DNA of 64,000 nucleotides from Chthoniobacteraceae bacterium (GTDB lineage: Bacteria > Verrucomicrobiota > Verrucomicrobiia > Chthoniobacterales > Chthoniobacteraceae), in assembly GCA_947471505.1 (NCBI GenBank), contig CANIWM010000004.1:1-64000 (forward strand), read 5' to 3'. Shown piece by piece: positions 49,784 through 58,636 of this stretch. Within the stretch, counting starts at the first letter, position 1, and every line of letters begins with the position of its first letter. Both the position numbers and the translations under genes were made by a program. Under the pieces are notes generated by a model. It did no database searches. It saw only the letters and a program-made list of their open reading frames with translations, and was not told where the DNA came from.

Positions 49784-52666
49784 ATGAAATCCGCCTTTCT
49801 TATTTCCGCCCTCTTTCTTCCGTGTGTCGCGCTGGCTGCGCTGAAGCCTGCTGCGCTCCGGACGGAGTGGCTGAACGATCCGCAGGGGCTGGATGCGGCG
49901 AGGCCGCGTCTGTCGTGGCGCGTGGAGGAGGGAGACGCGACGGTGCGGGGGCAGCGGCAGACGGCGTTTCGGGTGATCGTGGCGTCGTCGGCGGATGCGC
50001 TGGCGAAGGGGACGGGCGATTTATGGGACAGCGGGAAGGTGGCGAGCGAGGAGACGCTGAATGTCGAATATGCGGGCGCGGCGCTGGCGACGAGTGGGCA
50101 GGCGTTTTGGCAGGTGCGGGTGTGGGATAAGGATGGCGTGGAGAGCGCGTGGAGCCCGGCGGCGAGGTGGAGCATGGGCGTGCTGAAGCCGGAGGATTGG
50201 AAGGCGCAGTGGATTTCGTTTAAGGATGGGTCGCCGCTGCATACGGACAGGAAAACGCTGTCGCTGCCGCCGACGCATCATTTTGTGAAAAGGTTCACGC
50301 TGCGGGCGGAGGTGAAGCGCGCGGTGCTGCATGGGACGGCGCTGGGGCTGGCGGAGTGGCACTGCAACAGCGAGCGGGTGGGTGATAGTTACTTTGAGCC
50401 GGGCTGGGCGGACTATCGCGAGCGGTTGCACTATCGGACGCACGATGTGACGAAGCTCGTGCAGAAGGGGCCGAATGCGCTGGGCGCAATCGTGGCGGAT
50501 GGCTGGTATGCGGGCTACCTCGGCTACGCGCTGCTGGTGGGCTATGGGCCGGAACACAGTGGGCGGAATATCTACGGGAAGACGCCCGCGCTGTTCGGGC
50601 AACTCGAAGTGGAGTATGCGGACGGCACGCGCGAGACGGTGGCGACGGATACGACTTGGGAGGTGTCGGGGGATGGGCCGATCCGGGAGGCGGATTTTTT
50701 AATGGGCGAGAGCTTCGATGCGCGGCGGCGCGTGCCTTTTACGAAGCCTGTGGCGGCGGCTTCGGACTGGAAGTGGGAGCGTGCAATCGCGGCGGAGGCG
50801 AATGGGAGCGTGAAGGCGAAGTTCTTCCAGCCGGGCTCGCAGAAGGAGGTGGAGCTGGGCTTCGTGAAGCCGAAGCAGCTCGTGGCGTACGCGGCCCCGG
50901 CGATCCGGATCACGGAAGAGTTGCCCGCGAAGAAGCTGACGGAGCCAGCGCCGGGGACTTACATTTTCGACCTCGGGGAAAATATCGCGGGGATCATCCG
51001 GCTGAAGGTGCGCGGCGCGGCGGGGCAGAAGGTGCAAATCCGCTACGGCGAGATGTTGCACAAGGATGGGCGGCTGATGACGGAGAACTTGCGCAAGGCG
51101 CGGGCGACGGATTTTTACACGATGCGCGGGGACTCGGGCGGCGAGACGTGGCAGCCGCGTTTTACTTACCATGGCTTTCAGTTCGTGGAGCTGGCGGGGC
51201 TGACGGAAAAGCCGGCGCTCGATGCGGTGACGGGGCTGGTGCTGAATAGCGACACGCCCATCGTCGGCGACTTCGCGTGCAGCGATGAGGTGATGACGCG
51301 CTTTTGGAAAAATACGGTGCGCACGCAGAAAGCGAACTTCATCGAGGTTCCCACGGATTGCCCGCAGCGCGATGAGCGGCTGGGCTGGATGGGCGACGCT
51401 CAAATCTATGTGCGCACGGCGAGCTATAATGCGGACGTGGCGGCGTTCTTCACGAAGTGGGTGGATGACGTGTGCGAGGCGCAGCGCCCGAGCGGGGCGT
51501 ATCCCGATTATGCGCCGTATCCTTACGCCCACGGTGCGCCGGGTGCCACGCACGGGACGGCGTGGACGGATGCGGGCATCATCGTTCCATACACGATGTG
51601 GAAGGTGTACGGGGACACGCGACTCGTCGCGAAACACTGGGACTCGATGGTGAAATTCATGAACTGGCGCGCGAAGGCGGACCCGGAACTGAAGGGGGTG
51701 AGCATCGGCAATACATGGGGCGATTGGCTGAATGTGGGCGAGGCGACGCCGATTGAGTTTATTGATCTGTGCTACCATTTCATCTCCGCGCGCGACATGG
51801 CGGAAATGGCGCGTGCCTCGAAAATGGAGGACGCCGCCTTGAAATACTCCATGTGCTGCACGGCGCTCGCGACGAGCTTTGCGCGGCAGTTCATCAAGGC
51901 GGACGGCTCGCTCTCGGTGGAGACGCAGAGTGCGGCGGTGATCGCGATTTCCTCCGGCATCCTCGATGTGCTGCAAGTGCGGGAGCAAAAACCCTTCATC
52001 GCACCCGTCGCGCAGGGCCTCGTGGCGCGCATTGCGAAAAACGACTTCCGCATGGCGACGGGCTTCCTCGGCACGAAGCCGCTGCTCGCGGTGCTCACGG
52101 AAAACGGCCAGCACGACCTCGCAGCGCGCCTTTTCCAAAGCCGCAAGTTCCCAAGCTGGGGCTACGAAGTGGAGCAAGGCGCGACGAGCGTGTGGGAGCG
52201 GTGGGACAGCTTCACAAAAGAGAAGGGCTTCGACGGCGCGACCGGTAAGAACAACGCCGCGATGAACAGCTTCAGCCATTACTCGTTCGGCGCGGTGATG
52301 CAGTGGGCCTTTCAATCGCTCGCAGGCATTGACACGGCGGAGCCGGGGTTCCAGCACCTCATCATTGCCCCGCACGTCCCATCCGCAGACAGCAACCCCG
52401 ATGGGAAGCCTATGGACTGGGTCCGCGCGAGCACCGTCCACCCGCGCGGAAAAATCACGAGCGCGTGGAAGCGGGAGGGCGACCGCATTACCTACGACAT
52501 CACGATTCCTGCAAACACGAGCGCCCTACTGTGTCTGCCCGATGGCGGCACCGTGAGCGAAGACGGCAAACCGTTGCCGGAAGCGTGGCGGCGTAAGAGC
52601 ACGCAGCCGGGGACCCAATGCTTCGACGTAGCGGCAGGGAACTACCGCTTCGTGTGGAGCAAGTGA
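49784..52666 (+). CDS. Secreted alpha-L-rhamnosidase (GH78)
   Basis: 960 residues from ATG 49784 with signal peptide MKSAFLISALFLPCVALA. The open frame continues upstream through the glyoxalase and toxin genes in antisense and is not coding there; ATG 49766 is an alternative start. Residues 20-110 are an N-terminal beta domain (ALRTEWLNDPQGLDAARPRLSW). A carbohydrate-binding region follows, and the six-hairpin barrel is marked by VPTDCPQRDERLGWMGDAQ, PSGAYPDYAPYPY, GTAWTDAGIIVPYTMW and GNTWGDWLN, with the C-terminal GATSVWERWDSFT. It removes terminal rhamnose from pectins, flavonoids or polysaccharides. It converges with the DUF5989 gene. Confidence 0.93.
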   Translation: MKSAFLISALFLPCVALAALKPAALRTEWLNDPQGLDAARPRLSWRVEEGDATVRGQRQTAFRVIVASSADALAKGTGDLWDSGKVASEETLNVEYAGAALATSGQAFWQVRVWDKDGVESAWSPAARWSMGVLKPEDWKAQWISFKDGSPLHTDRKTLSLPPTHHFVKRFTLRAEVKRAVLHGTALGLAEWHCNSERVGDSYFEPGWADYRERLHYRTHDVTKLVQKGPNALGAIVADGWYAGYLGYALLVGYGPEHSGRNIYGKTPALFGQLEVEYADGTRETVATDTTWEVSGDGPIREADFLMGESFDARRRVPFTKPVAAASDWKWERAIAAEANGSVKAKFFQPGSQKEVELGFVKPKQLVAYAAPAIRITEELPAKKLTEPAPGTYIFDLGENIAGIIRLKVRGAAGQKVQIRYGEMLHKDGRLMTENLRKARATDFYTMRGDSGGETWQPRFTYHGFQFVELAGLTEKPALDAVTGLVLNSDTPIVGDFACSDEVMTRFWKNTVRTQKANFIEVPTDCPQRDERLGWMGDAQIYVRTASYNADVAAFFTKWVDDVCEAQRPSGAYPDYAPYPYAHGAPGATHGTAWTDAGIIVPYTMWKVYGDTRLVAKHWDSMVKFMNWRAKADPELKGVSIGNTWGDWLNVGEATPIEFIDLCYHFISARDMAEMARASKMEDAALKYSMCCTALATSFARQFIKADGSLSVETQSAAVIAISSGILDVLQVREQKPFIAPVAQGLVARIAKNDFRMATGFLGTKPLLAVLTENGQHDLAARLFQSRKFPSWGYEVEQGATSVWERWDSFTKEKGFDGATGKNNAAMNSFSHYSFGAVMQWAFQSLAGIDTAEPGFQHLIIAPHVPSADSNPDGKPMDWVRASTVHPRGKITSAWKREGDRITYDITIPANTSALLCLPDGGTVSEDGKPLPEAWRRKSTQPGTQCFDVAAGNYRFVWSK

Positions 52667-52667
52667 C

Positions 52668-52871
52668 TTAAAACAGCGTGTAGATAAACGGCGCGGCTCC
52701 CGGTGAGACGAGTGCTACGGCGATGAGCCCACCGACTCCGAGGAGCACGATGAGGATCGGTATAAGCCACCACTTTTTGTTGTGCTTGAGAAGCGCGATG
52801 ATCTCCGCGCCGAGACCCGCTGGTTTGGCTTCGGATGCTTGCTCAAATGAGTTTTTTTCGGGTTCGTTCAT
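52668..52871 (-). CDS. DUF5989/SxtK-type small membrane protein
   Basis: 67 residues from ATG 52871 (MNEPEKNSFEQASEA). A polar N-terminus is followed by the stretch LLKHNKKWWLIPILIVLLGVGGLIAVALVS, a single transmembrane segment after a Lys/Trp-rich boundary, and a short hydrophobic end. That is the DUF5989 pattern. It is always found, to my knowledge, after a carbamoyltransferase and an SxtJ protein. Here it ends the three-gene operon. Role unknown. Confidence 0.8.
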   Translation of the reverse strand: MNEPEKNSFEQASEAKPAGLGAEIIALLKHNKKWWLIPILIVLLGVGGLIAVALVSPGAAPFIYTLF

Positions 52872-52881
52872 GGTCTTAGTC

Positions 52882-53319
52882 CTAGTATTGGCGGAAGTAT
52901 CGCTCGTTGTCGGTAATTTTCTCGGCGTCCTTCCAGTAGGTCTGCCCGGCTGGATAGAACTGGCGCTCCATTGGGTCGCGCCCGGATGCACGGAGGAAGA
53001 AGCCCATCGGTGCGAATGCGAGGAAATAGATGGCTGTGATAATCACATTTGTGACGACCATGCCGATGCTACATCCGATGGCGTACCAGACGTAGTAAAA
53101 GGGCGGCGCGATGGCCGGGATGGCGCGGCATGCCGCACCTACGGCAAAGCCGATTGTGCCGAGCCAGATCGTCCACATTTGGACCTCATGCGTTTTGAGC
53201 AAATTGAAGAGGAGCAGTACGGTGGCGATAATCGGGAAGCCGATCATCAAGCTGCGGCCAAAGCTGCGGCGGTCTTCGGTGTCGGGGTTCCAGTTTACTT
53301 CTTTGAATGGATTCATCAT
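52882..53319 (-). CDS. SxtJ-family membrane protein
   Basis: 145 residues (or one fewer from the second of two adjacent ATGs). It has the SxtJ pattern: FKEVNWNPDTEDRRSFGRSLMIGFPIIAT, two or three membrane segments, then a C-terminal YFLAFAPMGFFLRASGRDPMERQFYPAGQTYWKDAE. SxtJ proteins are named from the saxitoxin locus and occur with carbamoyltransferases across many bacteria, in loci for polysaccharides and small molecules. Their biochemical role is unclear. It lies 7 bp after the carbamoyltransferase and 10 bp before the DUF5989 gene. Confidence 0.88.
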   Translation of the reverse strand: MMNPFKEVNWNPDTEDRRSFGRSLMIGFPIIATVLLLFNLLKTHEVQMWTIWLGTIGFAVGAACRAIPAIAPPFYYVWYAIGCSIGMVVTNVIITAIYFLAFAPMGFFLRASGRDPMERQFYPAGQTYWKDAEKITDNERYFRQY

Positions 53320-53326
53320 GGCGTGT

Positions 53327-55177
53327 TTAATCTAGGCTGAAGCTGCCGACGTATTTTTCGCGGTCGGATTCGCTCATCTGGGGTTGTTCGGATTTATAAA
53401 GGATGCAGTTTTCGAGTACCAGCACGTCCATGTCGCAGGCCATGAAGCAGCGGTGTGCGTCTTGTGGCGTGCAGACGATGGGCTCGCCTCGGATGTTGAA
53501 ACTCGTGTTCACGATGACGCCCACGCCGGTCTGTTTTTTGAACTCGCGGATGAGCCGGTAGTAGCGGCCATTGCGTTCTTCCGTCGTGGTCTGGATGCGG
53601 GCGGAGTAATCAACGTGTGTGATCGCGGGGAGCGCGCTGCGGGGGACGTTGACGCGCTTGCGCAAGTCTGGGTCGGCCTCCATGAGGCGGCGTTCGTCTT
53701 CGGAGAGCTTGGTGTGGTGCTTCTCAAGGACGGGCGCGACGAGGAGCATGTAGGGCGATTCGCGGTCGAGCTCGAACCACTCCGCGGCGTCCTCTGCGAG
53801 GCAGCTCGGGGCGAAGGGGCGGAAGCTCTCGCGGAATTTGATGCGCACGTTCATTTGCGTCTGCATGGCGGAATTGCGCGGGTCGCCGATGATGCTGCGG
53901 GAGCCGAGCGCACGAGGGCCGAACTCCATGCGGCCTTGGAACCAACCGATCACTTTCCCGGCGATCATCTCTTTTACCACGGCTTCGAGCACCGCGGATT
54001 CTTCGTCGTGGTGATGGTGGGCGATCTTCTCTTTTTCGAGGAATGTGCGGATGTCGGCGTCAGCATACTTTGGTCCGACGAGTGCGCCTTTTAGCGAATC
54101 CCGGCCGTTTTGCACACGCGGTGCATTGAGGAGTTGGTGGGAGACGAAGAGCGCGGCACCGAGCGCGCCGCCCGCATCGCCAGCGGGTGCCGGAATCCAG
54201 ATGTCTTCAAATATCCCGCTGCGGAGGAGGATGCCGTTGGCCACGCAGTTGAGCGCGACGCCACCAGCGAGGACGAGGTTCTTTGAGCCGGTGAGCTTCT
54301 TGGCGTGGCGGGCCATGCGGAGGACAATTTCTTCCGTCACTTTTTGGATGCTGGAGGCGAGGTCCATCTCCCGCTGAGTGATCGCAGACTCCGCCGGGCG
54401 AGGTGGGCCGCCGAGTAGCTCATCGAGCGCTGGGCCTGTCATCGTGAGGCCCTGCGCGTAGTTGAAATACTTCATGTTCATGCGGAAGGAGCCGTCTTCG
54501 CGGAGGTCAATGAGCTTCTCGCGGATGATGTCGGCATACTTCGGCTCGCCGTATGGAGCGAGGCCCATGAGCTTGTATTCGCCGGAGTTCACGCGGAAGC
54601 CGCAGAAGTAGGTGATGGCGGAATACAGCAGCCCGAGCGAGTGGGGGAAGTGGAGCGTCTTGAGCATCTCGATGCGGTTGCCGCGCCCGTGGCCGATGCT
54701 GGCGGTGTCCCATTCGCCCACGCCGTCGAGCGTGAGGATGGCGGCGTCATCGAATGGCGAAGGGAAGAATGCGGAGGCCGCGTGGGACTCGTGGTGGCCG
54801 GTGAAGGCGACGCGCTTTTTGTAAGTGCCGCCGAGCGAGGCTTTGATCTCGCGGGGGAGGAAGAGCTTCGTTTTCAGCCACAGCGGCATGGCCATCATGA
54901 AGGACTGCAAGCCCGCTGGCGCGTAGGCGACGTAGGTTTCGAGGAGGCGGTCAAATTTCAGCAGCGGCTTGTCGTAAAAGACAACGTAGTCCACCTGCTC
55001 AGGCGTGATGCCCGCCTCGCGGAGGCAGTATTCTACGGCGTGCTTGGGGAAGGCGTGGTCGTGTTTCTTGCGGGTGAATCGCTCTTCTTGCGCTGCGGCG
55101 ATGATTTCGCCGTCGCGGATAATTGCGGCGGCGCTATCATGGTAGTAAGCAGAGAGTCCTAGGACGTAGTGAGGCAT
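53327..55177 (-). CDS. Carbamoyltransferase (NodU/SxtI/TobZ family)
   Basis: 616 residues with both domains. The N-terminal Kae1-like domain has SAYYHDSAAAIIRDG near the start and the metal-binding GHHESHAASAF. Later come LTLDGVGEWDTAS and KLMGLAPYGEP, and NLVLAGGVALNCVANG. The C-terminal YrdC-like domain has GRMEFGPRALGSRSIIGDPR. The enzyme forms carbamoyl-AMP from carbamoyl phosphate and ATP and transfers the carbamoyl group to a hydroxyl on a sugar, toxin or antibiotic. The acceptor is unknown because no glycosyltransferase or scaffold gene is adjacent; the GH78 gene is convergent. It heads the operon with SxtJ and DUF5989. Confidence 0.93.
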   Translation of the reverse strand: MPHYVLGLSAYYHDSAAAIIRDGEIIAAAQEERFTRKKHDHAFPKHAVEYCLREAGITPEQVDYVVFYDKPLLKFDRLLETYVAYAPAGLQSFMMAMPLWLKTKLFLPREIKASLGGTYKKRVAFTGHHESHAASAFFPSPFDDAAILTLDGVGEWDTASIGHGRGNRIEMLKTLHFPHSLGLLYSAITYFCGFRVNSGEYKLMGLAPYGEPKYADIIREKLIDLREDGSFRMNMKYFNYAQGLTMTGPALDELLGGPPRPAESAITQREMDLASSIQKVTEEIVLRMARHAKKLTGSKNLVLAGGVALNCVANGILLRSGIFEDIWIPAPAGDAGGALGAALFVSHQLLNAPRVQNGRDSLKGALVGPKYADADIRTFLEKEKIAHHHHDEESAVLEAVVKEMIAGKVIGWFQGRMEFGPRALGSRSIIGDPRNSAMQTQMNVRIKFRESFRPFAPSCLAEDAAEWFELDRESPYMLLVAPVLEKHHTKLSEDERRLMEADPDLRKRVNVPRSALPAITHVDYSARIQTTTEERNGRYYRLIREFKKQTGVGVIVNTSFNIRGEPIVCTPQDAHRCFMACDMDVLVLENCILYKSEQPQMSESDREKYVGSFSLD

Positions 55178-55316
55178 GGAGTGGGCTGATGATTAAAAGT
55201 GAGTGAGCCGATAGATGGTGTGTTCGTCGAATAGCAGGGAGCAAGCCAAGCTCGCAAACATGATGGATGGTGGCTTGGCGTTTGCCGTACGCGCAGGAGG
55301 CGCTGTGTAATCAGGC

Positions 55317-57857
55317 GTGGCCTCTGCTTTGTTGGGTGTAATTGTTTTGAACAGTTCCACGCCGTTACACACCGCCAAGCCTGCTGCACAATCGCTCCTG
55401 CTGCGCTCCTTACGCACCCTGAAAGTGCATCAGAAGCTCCGTATGTGCGCGCTGTTGTGCGTCGGGGCGGCACTCATTCCTGGATTGTGGTTGCTCGCGG
55501 CTATGGACCCGGTGGAGGAGGTCACACCGGAGCAGGCGATGCAGTTCGGTCGTATCGCTTGGGTATTGTCGATTCAGGCGATTGGGATGGCGCTGAGTCT
55601 TCTGCTTGGGCGGACAATTTTAAAGGATATCACCGATTCGCTGGCCCGCCTTGAAGCGAGCTCCAAGGCTATTTCGGCGGGCGAGTCTGGCGTATCGGTA
55701 TTGGTGGAAAACCGCTACGATGAGATCGGCCTTCTCGCGACTGCGATGCGGCAGATGGTGGAGGCGGGAAGCGCAGACCGCCGGAAGCTCATCGAGGGGA
55801 ATGTCGCGCTGCTCGTGGCCAATGAACGACTCGCGCATGCCAATATGGAAGCTGAAGGCGCGAGCGTCAAAGTGCGCCATCTCGCGATGGAGGCTGACGC
55901 TGCAAACTTGGCGAAGCGCAATTTTCTCGCCGTGATGAGCCATGAGATTCGTACGCCTGTGAATGGTATCATCGGCATGACGGAGCTGACGTTAAAGACG
56001 GAGCTTAACGCGGAGCAGCGGGAATTTTTGGACACGGTGAACAGCTCTGCTCAAGGGTTGCTGGAACTGCTGAACGACATTCTCGATTTTTCGAAGATTG
56101 AAGCTGGCAAACTAGAGCTAGAGCGCACGGACTTCCGACTGCGGGAGCTGCTGGACGACACGCTTGCCTCCTACGCCTCGCGCGCTCACTCAAAGGGATT
56201 GGAACTGCTGCTCGATATTCGTGCCGACGTGCCGGACGTGCTCGTGGGCGATCCTTATCGGCTACGGCAGATCATATTGAATCTCGTGAGCAATTCGCTG
56301 CGGTTTACGGCCAAAGGCGATGTTGTCGTGCTGGTGGAGCTGGGCGCGGTGTGGCAGCCGGGATCGCCCGAGGCTTTGGTGAAATTCACGGTGAGGGATA
56401 CCGGTTGCGGTATCCACGAGGACAAGCGGGAGACAATCTTCCAAGCGTTCTCGCAGGCGGATGGATCGACCACGCGCCAATATGGCGGCACGGGTCTCGG
56501 GCTCGCTATCACGAAGGAACTCGTCGCGTTAATGGGCGGCGTCATTGGAGTAGAAAGCGTCCCTGACCACGGGAGCGAGTTCGCTTTTCAGGTGGGCTTC
56601 CAGGTTCGTGCGACGGGTGGTGTAGAGGATTCATCTGAGATGCACGGAAAGCGCGCGCTCGTCGTGGAGCCGCACCTTCTTGCGGCCTCGCTGCTGGAGG
56701 AAAAGCTAGTGGCGCTCGGAATCGAGTGTGTCTGCCGCGCCGACGCAGAGTCTGCCGCCCAAGAGATGCAGCATGGGGCGTTTGATTTCGTCATCGTCGA
56801 TACCTTTCGCGCGTCATCGGGCGGGGCGGAGTTTTGGGACGCGGTAAATCGTGAGCAGTCGAACGGACGTATGGCCTTGTTGATCCTGATGATGGCCGCG
56901 AGCAACCAAGACTGCCGCAATTTTCCAGCCGCCGCTGGCCACATACTAAAGCCGGTGAGCGGACGGAGGCTACGCGCGGTGTTGCAAACAGCACTCGCTC
57001 CGAGACCGAAGCAGGCTGCGGCGCAAGTGTCCGTTGTTGGCGAGGCGCCCCACGGTCGGCGGCTTCGTGTTCTCGTCGTGGAGGACAACGCGACGAACCG
57101 CCGCATCGCAAGGTCGCATCTGCGCAATTGGGGACACGCCGTGGAGTTGTGCGAGGATGGAGCGGAGGCGGTGTCCATCTTGGAGAATAAGACATTCGAT
57201 TTGATCCTCATGGACCTCCAGATGCCGAACCTCGATGGGACGGCCGCCGCCAAGCTCATCCGAGCACGGGAGGTGGAGAGAAATGTGCCGCGTACTCCCA
57301 TCATTGCGATCACGGCGAATGTGCTCAAGGGCACCCGCGAAGAATGCATCGAATCCGGCATGGACAGCTACCTTGGCAAGCCGATGCGCGAGCATGAACT
57401 GCTTTCGTGCATCGAGAGTGTGGTGCCCGGCATGAAGCGCGCAGAGACCTCATCGGCCCAGGCGTCTGCTCCGCTCCCAACGCCGGGGACGAACTCGGGG
57501 TTGCCGTTCGATGTCGCGGCTTTGCTATCGAGCGTCGGTGGCTCGAAAGAGACGCTCGCGGGATTGCTGCTCGATTGCCGCGATGAGGACATTCCGGAAC
57601 TCATGGATACCGTGTATGCGGCTTTGAAAGTAGGCGATACAAGAGCGATCGGGCGTGCGGCCCACGCCATCAAGGGAGTCGTCGGAGTCTTCCACGCATC
57701 GGCGGCTCAAGAGGCTGCCAAGGTGCTGGAAATCAGTGCCAAAAGCGGAAACACCGAAGTATTGGAGCAAGAGGTCGCTGAACTTCGGCGCACGGTATCT
57801 GAAATGCTCTCTGGGCTGGAGAGATTCCTCGCGGGGCCCGCGACGATTGCCGCGTGA
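55317..57857 (+). CDS. BarA-like hybrid sensor histidine kinase
   Basis: 846 residues from GTG 55317. Two transmembrane helices (about 43-63 and 80-98) flank a very short periplasmic loop; a HAMP region follows (100-150). The HisKA has H209 in VMSHEIRTP, and the HATPase has N-box [12 protein letters not shown] and [11 protein letters not shown] first receiver domain (445-560) looks degenerate: the acidic pair is E451-P452, though D495 and K545 are present. A second REC (583-700) is complete with D633 in [11 protein letters not shown]-terminal HPt has H783 in AHAIKG. The scarce sensory domain suggests cytoplasmic or membrane-state sensing. The gene is followed 27 bp later by a response regulator gene that is probably its partner. 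Confidence 0.92.
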   Translation: MASALLGVIVLNSSTPLHTAKPAAQSLLLRSLRTLKVHQKLRMCALLCVGAALIPGLWLLAAMDPVEEVTPEQAMQFGRIAWVLSIQAIGMALSLLLGRTILKDITDSLARLEASSKAISAGESGVSVLVENRYDEIGLLATAMRQMVEAGSADRRKLIEGNVALLVANERLAHANMEAEGASVKVRHLAMEADAANLAKRNFLAVMSHEIRTPVNGIIGMTELTLKTELNAEQREFLDTVNSSAQGLLELLNDILDFSKIEAGKLELERTDFRLRELLDDTLASYASRAHSKGLELLLDIRADVPDVLVGDPYRLRQIILNLVSNSLRFTAKGDVVVLVELGAVWQPGSPEALVKFTVRDTGCGIHEDKRETIFQAFSQADGSTTRQYGGTGLGLAITKELVALMGGVIGVESVPDHGSEFAFQVGFQVRATGGVEDSSEMHGKRALVVEPHLLAASLLEEKLVALGIECVCRADAESAAQEMQHGAFDFVIVDTFRASSGGAEFWDAVNREQSNGRMALLILMMAASNQDCRNFPAAAGHILKPVSGRRLRAVLQTALAPRPKQAAAQVSVVGEAPHGRRLRVLVVEDNATNRRIARSHLRNWGHAVELCEDGAEAVSILENKTFDLILMDLQMPNLDGTAAAKLIRAREVERNVPRTPIIAITANVLKGTREECIESGMDSYLGKPMREHELLSCIESVVPGMKRAETSSAQASAPLPTPGTNSGLPFDVAALLSSVGGSKETLAGLLLDCRDEDIPELMDTVYAALKVGDTRAIGRAAHAIKGVVGVFHASAAQEAAKVLEISAKSGNTEVLEQEVAELRRTVSEMLSGLERFLAGPATIAA

Positions 57858-57884
57858 AGACGCTCATCATTCATCTTTTATCCA

Positions 57885-58625
57885 ATGCAAACCGAAATTC
57901 CGACCATCCTATTACTCGAAGACACCCGGACCGTTCAGAACTACATCCGGGATGTTCTGCGCGTCCTGCCGCGCGAGCATAAACTCATCACCGCACGCAA
58001 GGTCGAAGAGGCGCAAATCCTCGTCGCCGACCAAAAGGTGGATCTCTTCATCGTGGACCTTGGGTTGCCCGATGGAGATGGGCTCGACTTCCTGTGCGAC
58101 ATGGCGACGTTTTGCCCCGAGGCGAAAGCGCTCATCATCACATCGAATCCAAATAACGAATATCGCGACCGTGCCCGACAGCTCGGTGTTCTGAACATTC
58201 TCGCCAAGCCTCTTCAGCGAAAAGCGCTACTCGAAGCGGTCTCTCGCCTTCTCAGTGAGCCGTCGGACGAAGACACGGCCAACGGCTTCGAGGTTACGCT
58301 CGGTGGGCTTTCCCCATCCGACATCATTCAGCTCAAGTGCATGAGCGGAGTCACCAGTGCCCTCGAGTTTTCGCAAGGCGAAGCGCGTGGCATCGTTTAC
58401 TTCAGTAAAGGCGAAGTCGTCCATGCGGAGGCAACAGTCGGAGGTTTCCACGAAAGCGGGCCTGAAGCGTTTAAGACGATTGTCTCTTGGCGTGCCGGAT
58501 TGGTCGGCGAATCCGTAAAATCGAGCCCCGTTGCGCAAACCATTTTCGGCAACTGGCAGTCCCTCCTCATGGAGGCGGCTCAGGCCATTGACGAAGGCGG
58601 GGCGAGGCAAGTGGCGTTAGGGTAA
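57885..58625 (+). CDS. Response regulator with DUF4388 output domain
   Basis: 246 residues. The receiver (1-125) has the acidic pocket LLLEDTRT, D58 in LFIVDLGLPDGDG, and the switch residue region LIITSNPN, with K in ILAKPLQRKALL. The output domain (about 135-240) has the DUF4388 pattern: LGGLSPSDIIQLKCMSG, LEFSQGEARGIVYFSKGEVVHAEA. DUF4388 is a poorly characterised domain frequent in Myxococcota and related groups, and it lacks DNA-binding motifs. The gene follows the hybrid kinase by 27 bp, so the kinase likely phosphorylates it, perhaps through the HPt domain. Confidence 0.9.
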   Translation: MQTEIPTILLLEDTRTVQNYIRDVLRVLPREHKLITARKVEEAQILVADQKVDLFIVDLGLPDGDGLDFLCDMATFCPEAKALIITSNPNNEYRDRARQLGVLNILAKPLQRKALLEAVSRLLSEPSDEDTANGFEVTLGGLSPSDIIQLKCMSGVTSALEFSQGEARGIVYFSKGEVVHAEATVGGFHESGPEAFKTIVSWRAGLVGESVKSSPVAQTIFGNWQSLLMEAAQAIDEGGARQVALG

Positions 58626-58636
58626 AAGGCGAAAAG

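Noticed and set aside
50699-52441. 580-residue minus-strand frame inside the rhamnosidase gene
   Set aside because: High His/Arg composition and antisense of a GH78 gene with intact catalytic motifs.
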